Shown here piece after piece: positions 1-9,006 of a DNA stretch of 13,767 nt (position 1 is the stretch's first letter; the number at the start of each line of letters is the position of its first letter). The notes beneath the pieces are model-generated. The model searched no databases, was not told where the DNA came from, and was given only the letters and a program-made list of their open reading frames with translations. The position numbers and the translations under genes were made by a program. The stretch comes from Cylindrobasidium torrendii FP15055 ss-10. Its lineage: Eukaryota; Basidiomycota; Agaricomycetes; Agaricales; Physalacriaceae. The stretch lies in contig KN880877.1 of NCBI GenBank assembly GCA_000934385.1, forward strand, positions 1-13,767, read 5' to 3'.

Positions 1-415
1 CAGCCCCAGACACGGACGCGCGGGCCTTTCGCAACCCCTCCACCGTAGACATGAACACCCGAAACGTCTGCTCACCGGCCAGCCACTCATCCTGTCGCTG
101 AATCAACCTCTTCTTTTTGCCCTCCACCAACACCCGTTGCGCTTCGAACGCTTTCTTCGTCTCCCCTTCCCCTCGAACCAAATCTTTCCACTCCTCTTTG
201 ATAAAACCAGGGAAAGTGTCCCTGACCCCAGCCGTCCCCGCATCAAACCGTTCGCAGGTCTCAACGAACAAAGAACGCAGTTCCTCGTCATCCTCACGCG
301 TCAACTCAGCATCACCATCCGAAACCACCGGACTAGCAACGCGACGAACGACAGATTTCCTGGAATGCGCGCCACGACCGGGCTTTGCAGTTTTCTTGGG
401 AGGCGAAGAGGACAT
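1..415 (-). CDS. P1: N-terminal part of a PGWM/QDxWL-domain paralog (partial at window edge)
   Basis: The frame opens at an ATG at 415 and stays open for 138 codons to the first base of the window, so the C-terminus lies outside. The start is preceded by ACC with an A at -3. The N-terminus is a basic Ser/Lys/Pro-rich stretch opening MSSSPPKK. Residues about 40-130 form a helical domain with an acidic 'EDDEEL' entry, FPG at 68-70, a GET motif at 84-86 and QDEWL at 108-112. The same landmarks occur in P5 and P6, which identify this as a family member. No intron is seen in the visible part, which fits P5, where the first exon is 147 codons. The C-terminal zinc module expected from P5 and P6 cannot be checked. 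Function is unknown; the basic N-terminus would suit a nuclear protein, by inference. Confidence 0.65.
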   Translation of the reverse strand, partial: MSSSPPKKTAKPGRGAHSRKSVVRRVASPVVSDGDAELTREDDEELRSLFVETCERFDAGTAGVRDTFPGFIKEEWKDLVRGEGETKKAFEAQRVLVEGKKKRLIQRQDEWLAGEQTFRVFMSTVEGLRKARASVSGA

Positions 416-793
416 GGTAGTAGAAGTGAACGACACGCGCCGAGGCGCCCGATCTCATCAATCACCGCTGATTGCCATATCATTGGCACTGCCACCGGGC
501 ACTTGGCGCTACACCGCGCACCACAACTAGGTCCAACGTAGAAAACCACCCAAACCTCACCAACCCACCCACTCATGAACGATACCCACATACCACAGCC
601 CACATACTTTCATTATTGTCCAACGTAGAAAACCACCCAAACCTCACCAACCCACCCACTCATGAACGATACCCACATACCACAGCCCACATACTTTCAT
701 TATTGGCCGGGCACCTTTGATTCCCCACTCACTACATCGTGCTACCGATGCGCAATAATGGTGGCACAGGACTACAGAATGGCAATGGCAATG
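416..793. other. Intergenic region P1-P2 with the 87-bp tandem repeat
   Basis: This 378-bp gap lies upstream of P1 and downstream of P2. It holds a perfect 87-bp tandem duplication (listed separately). The plus strand is very poor in G. Open frames here, such as the one that reads through both repeat units, look like by-products of the composition, and I see no gene. Confidence 0.6.
531..704. repeat. Perfect 87-bp tandem direct repeat, two copies
   Basis: Positions 531-617 and 618-704 are identical over all 87 bases, and the match extends one base further to 705. Each unit begins gtccaacgtagaaaacc and ends ctttcattatt. On the minus strand the repeat lies about 115 bp upstream of the P1 start codon, so it sits in the presumed promoter or 5' UTR. 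Absence of any mismatch points to a recent duplication. No third copy is visible. Confidence 0.95.
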
Positions 794-1694
794 CTAAGAC
801 CCCGCGCCGATGCCGCATACGTCCTCGTCGACCATCCCCGTCCCCTCTCCCTCATTCCCCCGACCACCAGCCACGTTCCCCACCATCGGTACGTTAACCT
901 CCCCATCCTCAAACACGGCGCAAAGCGCATCCCTGGCGACACGGAAACGCGCCGTATTGGGCAACTTACCCTCTCTTACACCACGCATGCGAACGTACAG
1001 TCGACCAATGTCCAACAAAGCTTCCATCGTCGCAGTGGCACCACTCTCGACGCACTTCCCTTCCTCTCGCTGTCCTCCACCAGACTCCCCTTGTGAACCC
1101 CTCAGAAACGTTCGAACAAAACAGCGAGCCACGCACCCCCACGGCCTCTAGCCCCAAGATTCATCGGCGCTCCGTCATCATGCCTTTCACAACGCGCAGT
1201 CGCAAGGCTTCCCCACCCACCCTCTCCGTCTATGTTCCCAATGCCAACGCCATTCCGCTGTTCACTCAAAATCTGCAAAGATTCCAAGTCCTCCTTTTGC
1301 GGAGCACCGCGAGCACGATGTCTCTCCTCCCGACCTCCACTCCCCACAACTCCTCCGTCCATCGGAATCGTTGCACCAATCACTTGCAAGAAGCTCAGGA
1401 AACCGCTCATGTCACTCTCTTGTTCCCCAACAGGATGAGCCACATTCGAAGGCATGAACCGCGGCACATCCGCACCACTCTGAATGCCCATCTCAAATTA
1501 CACTCCTGAAGAACCACTCAAACACGCACCTCTGTATCACCAGCGACCAACTTCTCCTGCTGCACGGCTCCAACCGACTCTGGGACCTCTTCGCCGGCGT
1601 CTCCAATCTCACCCACTTCCGCTTGATATCCACTTCGGCCACGCAGGACAGGGTTCACCGTCAGAGGAGGTTCAGCACCCTTGGATTTCGACAT
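794..1694 (-). CDS. P2: family paralog lacking the zinc cluster (three exons)
   Basis: The proposed model is ATG 1694 to 1530, intron 1529-1480 (50 bp, GTGCGT...CAG), exon 1479-1137, intron 1136-1090 (47 bp, GTGCGT...AAG), exon 1089-794, giving 267 aa. Both junctions keep frame (phase 0, then phase 1), and the second is the family's conserved phase-1 intron. The protein starts MSKSKG, then has a Gly/Glu-rich low-complexity middle. The C-terminal module is recognised from 'LLDIGRLYVRMRGVR' at 194-208 and 'FRVARDALCAVF', aligning with P5 and P6. The six-cysteine cluster that opens the last exon in P3-P5 is missing; only Cys182 is left there. No PGWM domain is present. The second intron has a weak branch point and an AAG acceptor, so this junction is the least certain. 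Function is unknown; it could be a non-zinc-binding family member or a decaying copy. Confidence 0.6.
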
Positions 1695-2017
1695 GACCGT
1701 ATAAACACAAGTGTTCGCATCAACCACGGCATCCTGCCACCGGCACAGCGTACAAAACACCAGACTACCACACGCCCTTGACGTATCACTTACCTATATT
1801 CAATGACATACATTTACAAAAGACCGAGACTGCCCATCACACACTACGATGAACAACCACGAACACACGATGCCCACCGACATGAGACCATCGACCTTGC
1901 CCTCACAGATGAAAAAGACACACCACACAAAACCCCATGACCAAAGTACCAATCAGACACTTCATGGGAACCACGCAACATCATTATTACACAACGAGCC
2001 AAACACTAGCATCCGTC
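1695..2017. other. Intergenic region P2-P3
   Basis: This 323-bp gap is the presumed P2 promoter and P3 3' flank. On the minus strand it contains an AATATA sequence at about 1794-1799, some 100 bp upstream of the P2 ATG, next to a GTAAGT at 1788-1793. No gene is supported here. Confidence 0.5.
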
Positions 2018-2886
2018 CTACTTGTCACCCCCGCCCCCTACCCCGTCATCCTGCGGGTCCGCCTTTTTCATAAACTGTCCCTTCCCATCCCGACGACGTG
2101 CACTGCCCGATGGACCTCCCAGGGAACGGTGCGAGGCCTTGGATCCTTGCTTCCTCGATTTCTTCCCAGGGCCCTCGGAGTCTGGCGGCAACCCCATCCT
2201 ACGCATCACACCATTCCTGAAATCCGCCATCCATGAAGCAAACACCGCATCGTCCTCGTACTCCTTCAGCCTGACGCCCTCCATGAACACGGACAGCCGA
2301 AACTCGTTGCGAATATCATTCGCCACCTTCATGTAAGAATCGAATCCGTCATCGACCTCCGGCTCGCAGAACGAGCACCTGACACCATCCTGGAGGCAGA
2401 CAATACAGGCGAGCGTGTTCTTCCTCTTGCACACCTCACCCAAAGATACGCAGTTCTCACAAGCGTCCTCTGATTTGACCATCAGTTCAGACACCAAATG
2501 CATCGCAGACCACGCACCCAACACCGTGAATCCATCGGCCTCAACGGCTCCACTCGCACTCCCAGCAACACCATCGTCCACGTCGTCCGCTTGCACCCGT
2601 GTCTTCTGCTTCCCCTTGCCCTTGGTACCCTGCAACAACTCCGTCAGCATTCCCCGCCACGGCACGCACGATCCGAACGCACCTTCTCCTCATCAACCGC
2701 AGTTCCCAACGCCCCTGCGACAGCCAAACGTTTGCCGTCCCGACCTTCAGCCGAGAAGCTGGCACTCCGAACCCGCTTGGAACCCGCGATGGAACCCGCG
2801 ATGGCTCCTTTTGAAGCAGTCTTGCCCGGCGTCATCGCCCCACGCCGCGCATCGGATTCGCGATTCTTTTTTTCACCCGAAGGCAT
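2018..2886 (-). CDS. P3: Zn2Cys6-like module protein (three exons)
   Basis: ATG 2886 (A at -3) opens exon 1, 2886-2683. Intron 2682-2630 (53 bp, GTGCGT, branch CTGAC, acceptor TGCAG, phase 0) follows, then exon 2629-2518, intron 2517-2470 (48 bp, GTGCGT...ATCAG, phase 1) and exon 2469-2018, giving 255 aa. The second intron keeps the frame open even if retained. It is called because P4 has an intron at the same place and phase, with the same ATCAG|AG acceptor. The first 105 residues are basic, Ala/Gly/Ser-rich and disordered, with a repeated IAGS. Cysteines 109, 112, 119, 127, 130 and 137 give C-x2-C-x6-C-x7-C-x2-C-x6-C, with an extra Cys at 140. 'LSVFMEGVR' at 164-172 and a following 'WMADF' mark the family module, closest to P4. 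The tail is strongly basic (KKSRK, ARRRDGK), as in nuclear proteins. Function is unknown. The basic residues usual after Cys2 in true Zn2Cys6 factors are absent. Confidence 0.75.
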
Positions 2887-3653
2887 CGTAGAGATCAAGG
2901 CAGGAGACAACCGAGATCACTCGCATCCAATGCCCCGTGGGAAATCTCATGCCGGATTCCCACGACGCCACCGGCAAAACACTACACGGTCGAACCCTCA
3001 CGCAGACCTCAGTCAAGCACCACCCCCTTACTCCGCCACTCTTCACCTACGTGTGACCCCCACCGACCTCATTACTTATAGCTCGTGTACCATTTCGTGT
3101 ACCGCCTTCCCGTTATGCAACTCATTCCTTGTGCCACACCATAGATAGTGACGTTGGACTTGTCAATGCGACAATGACAATAGGTTCTGATCACGGTTCA
3201 GCGCATTTTTGAGGACCGAGTACCGTTTGCGGGCACAACGCTGACAGACCCCGCGACATGACTGCGTGAGAAAGGCAGACAGGAAAACCTACTACACAAC
3301 ACGATTGGGATCTTACCCCAGACACTGCAACAACGAAAGCAACACAAGCGTGTCAGCTCACCGTCCATCTCCAAAAGATCTTTGCACAAGAATACCGACA
3401 AGACACTCGACAGACATAACCGACCCAGACCTACAGACATCACGCGAGCGTTCACCTCCAGACAAGCCTTGCTGCCCATCACATCGCACCATCATCCCCC
3501 ACTATCTCACAGTACCTACTGATGTCCTCCTTCAACGTTACAACGTCTCAAGGACATCGCCTCACACCACCAACAATCTCGAACACGGGATATAAAGCAC
3601 AATCCTTTTTCTCGTCACACGCATGCACAAAAAACACACAATCTACACTACCC
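2887..3653. other. Intergenic region P3-P4
   Basis: This 767-bp gap has no gene I can support. Short frames on both strands show no domain, no homology to the neighbours and no usable splice pattern. It includes the presumed P3 promoter, with a minus-strand TATAAG near 3076, about 190 bp upstream of the P3 ATG. A plus-strand TATAAA at 3591-3596 has no gene downstream, only the 3' end of P4 in antisense. Confidence 0.5.
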
Positions 3654-4363
3654 TCACACCACAGACTCTTCCCCACTACCGTCCCCATCGCTTCCAGGCC
3701 CTTCCCCATGTCCATTCGCTCCTTCGTTCAGCACCCCTTCGAATTGATCTCTCATCCATTCGTACATCGCGTCCTTCTCCAAAAACCCATCCCGCACTGC
3801 CGCCATGTAGACAGCGGCGCGCCGTTCATCCCGGTAGGCGTTCGCAGCCCGCAGGTACCAGTCCGCCATGATATCCGCCCCTCCATCACGCACGACCCCC
3901 ATCACAGTACACGCACGCTGCGCGTTTTGGCACCGTATACAGTCCTCGGACGACCCCTTCCGATAGCAGACCTCTCCCAACAGTGTACAACGCCCACACG
4001 GGACCTCTGATCTATCATTTCAGTCATATCCCAAACGACCACACACAACAGCTCACCGGCGACCTCGCCCTCCAACACCTTTGCATCCAGCCGTGCCCGC
4101 CGCTCGCGCATTTTCAGCCACTCCAAACGCTTCTCATACCTTTCCAACACTTCACTGCCCAACCCAACGTCTCCTTCGTGTTCATCGCTGGGTGAAGGCG
4201 CTGCACCACCCTCCATCGGCACATCGGACTGCACGGCACCCTCCCGATCCAAACCCAAGTCCTCGACGTGTGCACCCTCATTCCCTGGCGAAACAGAACG
4301 ATCCGGCGAGGAGCCAGACGTTGGTCCAGATGATTCGTTATCGCTAGTGGTGTCGGTCATCAT
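3654..4363 (-). CDS. P4: Zn2Cys6-like module protein (two exons)
   Basis: Exon 1 runs from ATG 4363 to 4057 and exon 2 from 4006 to 3654, giving 219 aa. The intron 4056-4007 is 50 bp with a GTGAGC donor and a GATCAG acceptor. Its length is not a multiple of three, so splicing is needed to join the halves, and the join is in phase 1. The start is a double ATG with A at -3. Residues 1-65 are Ser/Pro/Glu-rich and likely disordered. About residues 70-100 form a charged helix ('LERYEKRLEWLKMRERRAR'), probably coiled coil. Cysteines 106, 109, 116, 125, 128 and 135 give C-x2-C-x6-C-x8-C-x2-C-x6-C. The segment 'AAVYMAAVR' at 166-174 and 'MYEWMRDQF' after it are the family module, nearest to P3. The C-terminus is Gly/Asp/Glu-rich. 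No PGWM domain is present. Function is unknown. Confidence 0.78.
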
Positions 4364-4811
4364 GGTTTGGGGCAACCACTCGTGCCCATCATCGATCCTC
4401 GGTAATTCCCGACGGCGCTATCCCGTGCCCACAGAGTACTATTCCTCCGATCCCAAGAAGTCCACGAATGCCAATGAATGTTCTTTCGCCCAAACCATCG
4501 ACAACGTAACCTCACCATCTAGTACCTAATTCTCCTCCCCACGACCTCTATTTACTTCCATACCGAATATTGCAAACCTCTCTCTTGCCCAACGTACATA
4601 TCAAACACATCACAATACACACGAAGTCCCCCCATTCACACACGACTCACACACTTGTAAAACCCAACCACACACCTTAACCCCACCATCCACCTGCAGA
4701 CGACATTCCAAAAAAGCAGCTTGCACGGAAGAAAAGGTTCCATTCGGGATTGAAGCGACACCACCACAAATTACACTACATTGAAAAAATGTCCGACGTC
4801 TCACCCCGACT
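4364..4811. other. Intergenic region P4-P5
   Basis: This 448-bp gap is the presumed P4 promoter and P5 3' flank. The plus strand is C/A-rich and G-poor. Frames on both strands are short or of skewed composition. I see no gene, RNA or repeat here. Confidence 0.5.
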
Positions 4812-6491
4812 CTACACCACATCCTGCGAACCCACCCTGATCCCTTCCACATTTGCCTCCTCCTCCCCCATGCCACCACGAGGCACTTCAGCAGACAACA
4901 ATTCATCCTCCCCAGTAGCATTGTCCCCATCGTCCATCGCCTGCTCCTCGGCCCCACCGACCACCCCTTCCTGCTTCCCTTCCACCCCTCCCACACTCTC
5001 CTTCTCCTCCTCCGTCTCTCCTTTTCCAACGCCGCCATCCACACCAGCAACCTCTACATCCGGATCGGCGAATACGTCCCCGAGACGAGCTTTTGCCTCA
5101 CGGTAGGCCGCCGTGTCCTTGAACTCACCATGCCTCACACCATCCGTATACACGAACAGCTGCGCCATAGCCAGAATACCCCCCAGCGTCTCCGCCAACC
5201 CGACGAAGGGCTTCTCGTCCGCGTCGTGACGCTGCAGGAACGAGCAGATCTCCGAGGTCCGCTCGCACCGTTGACATGCTCCTCCTCCCTCCCGGTAGCA
5301 CAGGACCCCCGCCTTGGCACACTGCACACACGCATCGACTAGATGGGCATTAGTCCACATGCGCACATACATCCCAAACCCAAGGCACTACACACCTTCG
5401 ACCTTAACCACTGCTTCGACATCACCGGCATCCTTGGCGCGCTGAACCCCACCGGACTTATCCAGCCCCACGTCCTCCCGCTCGTTGGAAGTGTCCTTCC
5501 CGCCAACCACCGCATTCACCATCGAAGCATCGCGCTTTCCACCCATTCCACGATGTTGACGTTTCGCGCCCCGCTCATCCTCTCCAACACTGTCACTCCG
5601 GCCCCGCTTGGAAGGCCCCGCGCGCCCTCGCGGTTCACCTTGCCCCACACCCAGAATCTTGACATCGCCATCTTTCAACTCCACATCAGGCTCACGATGC
5701 GATGGAACTGTCGACACCGACTTGGCTTTGCCCTACACGCATCCATTAACACGGACCACCGACGCCATCAGCACACACACCTTCGCTTTTCCATCGACTG
5801 GGCCGGTCTTCTTGCCACCGGAACCCATCAACTGTACCTCTGGCACCCCATGCTTCCCCTACAATCTCAGGTTAGCTCAGCAGACTGCGATGCAACAACA
5901 CACGCACCTTGGTCTTTTTCCTCACCACCTCCTCGCTGCCAACGCCACCAACATGCCCCCAAGATGGCTTCGAAACCGCACTCCCAACCGGCTTCGGCTT
6001 CTGGTACGAGTCAGCATCACACACGTCCGGGTTCACACGCACTGGCTCACCTTTCCCATCACCAGCTTGGCCTCCAACTCCCTCGTGGCCACAGTCATCT
6101 TCGCAGCCCGCAGATAGTCCGCCACCTTGCCCAGCGACGCCAGCCAAGCATCCTGATCCCTCATCCACTTCGCCCGCTCCTTGGCCTCGATCCGCTGACG
6201 TTTGGCGAACTCCCCGTCACTTTCGCCCACCTTCCTGACCCCATCAGCCAACTCCACTGGCATCCAGCCAGGACACCCCTCCTGCAATTTTTTCCGCGCG
6301 TCGGGGAACAACTCCAAAGCCAAGTCGTACGCCTTGTGCAGCTCGATATCGTCTTCGCGCTCCCCGAACAATTCTTCGCCCACGCCGCCTCCACCACCCT
6401 GCGACTGACGGCCCGGCTTTGGAGCGTGAACAGCCGAAGGAGTCGCATCTTTTCGTGTCGTGTCTTTTTTCGCGCGTGAGGGGCTCGACAT
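4812..6491 (-). CDS. P5: full-length family member, PGWM/QDxWL domain plus Zn2Cys6-like module (five exons)
   Basis: Exons are 6491-6051, 6000-5908, 5858-5781, 5732-5396 and 5338-4812, giving 491 aa. Introns are 50, 49, 48 and 57 bp (donors GTGAGC, GTGCGT, GTGTGT, GTGTGT). The first three are phase 0 and the last is the family's phase-1 intron. Branch-like CTGAC, CTAAC and CTAAT sequences are visible in introns 1, 2 and 4. Residues 1-45 are basic, then Gly-rich. Residues 47-130 are the helical domain, with PGWM at 74-77, EFAKRQR and QDAWL at 113-117. The middle (148-316) is a Lys/Gly-rich linker with a bipartite NLS-like run (PSKRGR ... AKRQHR). Cysteines 320, 323, 330, 338, 341 and 348 give C-x2-C-x6-C-x7-C-x2-C-x6-C, and LFVYTDGVR is at 377-385. 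The last 90 residues are very acidic. This is the most complete copy and the reference for the family. A nuclear role is inferred; DNA binding is unproven because the basic loop of classical Zn2Cys6 is missing. The 5' flank has a TATATCC on the minus strand near 6637. Confidence 0.82.
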
Positions 6492-7726
6492 CGTGGTAAG
6501 AGGGCAAGATATCGGCGCTCCCCGATCCAACATCTAATTCATTTCATAGCCGCCGGCCTGAGCACTTCCCCATAAGGCAAGATCGTGCGCCCGCCCTTCC
6601 ATATACTTCGCCCATGGCATGTTTGAAGGCGAGGATATAGAGAGAATCTTCGCAAACCTTACATACACAGTGGATCTAAAACTGTCACCAATATCGCGCA
6701 CGAAGACTGCGATTGCGCCCACGTTGTACTAGGCGGTGCTCGTTGAGCTTTTCATTTACACTCCCAATAACGCTTCTTTTCCATCCTGCTACCAACATCA
6801 CCCTCAATCGTCTGCCGCTCAATCCCACCTGCATCTCTGCTGGAGGAAACCATCGATTGTAGCCCTCCTCGTGTGGCCTTCATCGACCCCGTCTCACTGC
6901 TACACTCACTCCCAAATACTCTGACCACCCGCTGACCACGATAGGAAGACAGATGAGAATAACTGCCAATTATGGCATGCTCATACGTCCTCGGGCACGG
7001 TCACACCAGCTCTGGACGTGCGCTACCGACAATGTCCCACCCACTTATCCACACCACCCTCTCCGCATCGCACATTCCCCGTACTCATTCCGACTGTAAG
7101 TGGCCTCGTTACACCTCATTGGAACAAACAGTCATTCGTCCATCAAACCGTCGTTGGTGTCACAAAACCATTCAATTTTGCCTCGACATCATCCATCTCC
7201 GCAGACCATTTCACCGCCCTCCCACAACGATGTCGGGCACCTATAATATTCATTCTTGCCCATAATCTACATGCCTCGGCAAGGCCTGTCGGAGAGATGG
7301 GAGTCGAACAATAGGATTCCTGCGGATGGTTATACTAGGACGACCCACGATCGTCTGCATAACACTGCCTCCCAACACCCCTCCACCGTCGAGCGCAATA
7401 TCACACTTTCACGCATCTCGACCCAGTCTTTCTATCCTATCCCACCCGCCCAACCAACAAGTCCCACAGAATGACAAGTCGCTTGTCTTACGGTCACTCA
7501 GATGCCAAGGGTGGCAGTCTTTCAGACACGGCGCTGCGCTCGATCGAACCTGCTCTGCTGCAGGGCCCAACTCCAACCACTCAGCAGGCCAACTAACCCG
7601 CATAAAGGATTGTGTTGACATATTACGTTATTATTTCCTTCTCACAACACTCCGCAAATCGTTCCAAGCGCAGTAAACGTATCAATAGCTAGCCAGCACT
7701 GTCGAATGAATATAGGACCAACCTCA
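6492..7726. other. Non-coding gap between P5 and the copia remnant
   Basis: This 1.2-kb stretch contains the presumed P5 promoter and, further up, flank of the retroelement remnant. No open frame shows a domain or family resemblance. A minus-strand purine-rich run near 7640 followed by TGTCAACA could be the last trace of a polypurine tract and 3' LTR edge of the copia element, but I cannot find the matching LTR on the other side. I see nothing else here. Confidence 0.4.
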
Positions 7727-7963
7727 GTCTACTGCGCCAGATGCGGGAGGAGTGCTCTCGACAAAGTCCGAAGTAGTCTGGGATTGAGCGGTCGCAATCG
7801 CCCCCGTGCAGTCAGAAAGAACAGGATACGGCGTCGGACAAGGAAGATGATACGCGTTGCCGAACATTCTGAGCCAAAGCGTCGTCTTGCGCGCACGAGC
7901 CATAGCGTAGTACTCTCAATGGGTGGTAGACAGAGCATTCCTTTGTTTCGAGGACAGCGACGT
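7727..7963 (-). pseudogene. Copia RNase H fragment with in-frame stop
   Basis: The segment keeps the 'SLSSKQ...LSTTH', 'EYYAMA', 'TTLWLR' and 'LSDCTGAIATA' landmarks of the RNase H domain at the end of copia Pol. A TGA sits immediately before the EYYAMA motif, where intact elements have a sense codon. The frame ends at a TGA at 7724-7726. The fragment is fused almost directly to the integrase end, so it is the product of an internal deletion. Confidence 0.8.
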
Positions 7964-8092
7964 AGAATGATGGGAAAAGAGGATTCTGAGGATGAGGTCG
8001 AGGGTGAGACTTGACGGAATGTCGGTGAAAGCCCTCTCGGTGCTGGGCTTCCCGGTTGTCAACTCGTCAAATGTAACGTCGTCCGACTCGTA

Positions 8093-8440
8093 CTACTTCC
8101 CATCGCTGCCGCGAACGAGATAACCTGGTCCATCGGTACGGTAGCCAACCATAACGCCCTCACAAGTCTGTTTCGAGCCAACAGAGAGCGCCCGAGCCTC
8201 AGGATAAACGTGAACAAATGCCCGACACCCAAAGACGCGCAGGTGACGAACATCCGGCATTCGACCATATCGCGATTCGTATGGGGAGGCAGGAAGAGTG
8301 TCCGAGGGAAGGAAGTTTTGAAGATAAGCTGAGCCAAGTATTGCATCTCCCCAGAACGCATGAGGAAGACCAGCGTGGTGACGAATCAGCAAACCACAGA
8401 TTCCAGTCAGGCGGGTTACGTCAATAGTACTTGTGAACAC
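8093..8440 (-). pseudogene. Copia integrase C-terminal fragment
   Basis: About 115 codons match the post-catalytic part of Ty1/copia integrase: the FWGDA motif, the 'LRVFGC' motif and the GY...GYLV strand that precedes the 'DVTFDE' signature. There is no plausible ATG start, the catalytic D,D,E residues are upstream of the surviving part, and a TAG interrupts the frame between GSDGK and YESDDV. It cannot encode an active integrase. Confidence 0.82.
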
Positions 8441-9006
8441 ACCGATAGCCTAGCGATAATGGTAAGAAGCTAAAACCCTCGTGGGCCTACTGTGGTACGC
8501 ATATACATCGGAACACGTGGGTATCAAGACGGAAAAGGAAAGCCGTAACCATTATAGTCGATAACCTAAACTACAGGGAAAGGGAACCCACACCTGAACA
8601 GGAAAGAACGACATCCTCCCACACACACGCCAACGAAACCGCTCCACCAAGAATAAAGTGCTCACCGATGCAGCCGACCCAAACCAAGCAGGGTGGCATC
8701 AACCGCACGCTCATCTCACCGCCATGACTTACATTCGACACTCCCCCAACACCACTACATTCATCTCCAGCCCCAATCTCGAACACAAGGAGCCAACACA
8801 AACCATCACAACAAGTCGACATCCACCTGACACCATTGACAAACTGTACCGTACGACCACAGGCTAACAGCCGTCCCTACCCAACTCCATCACTCCCACA
8901 CCTCAACTCCTTCAAAACCGACGACCCATTTTCCATCCCAAACTCCAGACCCTCCGATTCCAACCCACCAGTTGCTCACGGACAACCTCATGTGTCACAG
9001 AGACCC
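8441..9006. other. Gap between copia remnant and P6
   Basis: This 566-bp stretch is the 3' flank of P6 and the upstream edge of the retroelement fragment. From about 8580 the plus strand is again strongly C/A-rich and G-poor like the rest of the array, whereas the remnant is not. The short frames here carry no recognisable protein, and I see no LTR. Confidence 0.45.

Larger units (their letters stand above)
7727..8440 (-). mobile_element. Degenerate Ty1/copia retrotransposon fragment, reverse transcriptase deleted
   Basis: One minus-strand frame runs from about 8440 to 7727 with only two in-frame stops (TAG at 8093-8095, TGA at 7916-7918). The first part reads like the end of a copia integrase: 'GLPHAFWGDAI', then 'SPYESRYGRMPDVRHLRVFGC', then 'GVMVGYRTDGPGYLV', then 'DVTFDE' after the first stop. 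About 35 codons later it reads like a copia RNase H: 'LSTTH' stop 'EYYAMA', 'TTLWLRMF' and 'PVLSDCTGAIATAQSQ'. In an intact element several hundred residues of reverse transcriptase lie between these. They are gone here, without loss of frame. Gag, protease and the integrase catalytic core are also absent, and no LTR pair is seen. This is a dead relic inserted in the paralog array between P5 and P6. Confidence 0.85.

Noticed and set aside
1734..1793. GTAAGTG donor and GCAG acceptor upstream of P2, possible upstream intron
   Set aside because: The sequence before the donor has stops in the needed frame, so it could only be a 5' UTR intron. It would also place an out-of-frame ATG before the P2 start. 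Not strong enough to annotate.
3591..3596. Plus-strand TATAAA
   Set aside because: No plus-strand gene follows. The next frames are antisense to the 3' end of P4.
5343..6479. Long plus-strand frame of 378 codons
   Set aside because: It lies fully antisense to P5, is rich in Pro, His, Leu and Ser without domains, and arises from the G-poor plus-strand composition. P5 has consistent splice sites and paralogs.
7270..7340. tRNA-like 3' end on the minus strand (GTTCGACTCCC...TCCGACA)
   Set aside because: No matching 5' acceptor stem or T stem is found at tRNA distance, so it is probably chance.
7706..8014. Plus-strand Arg-rich frame of 102 codons
   Set aside because: It is the antisense shadow of the copia RNase H region; the minus strand carries the recognisable motifs.
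8571..8822. Minus-strand frame of 83 codons between P6 and the copia relic
   Set aside because: It begins only at a non-ATG codon, shows no family motif and lies in the P6 3' flank.
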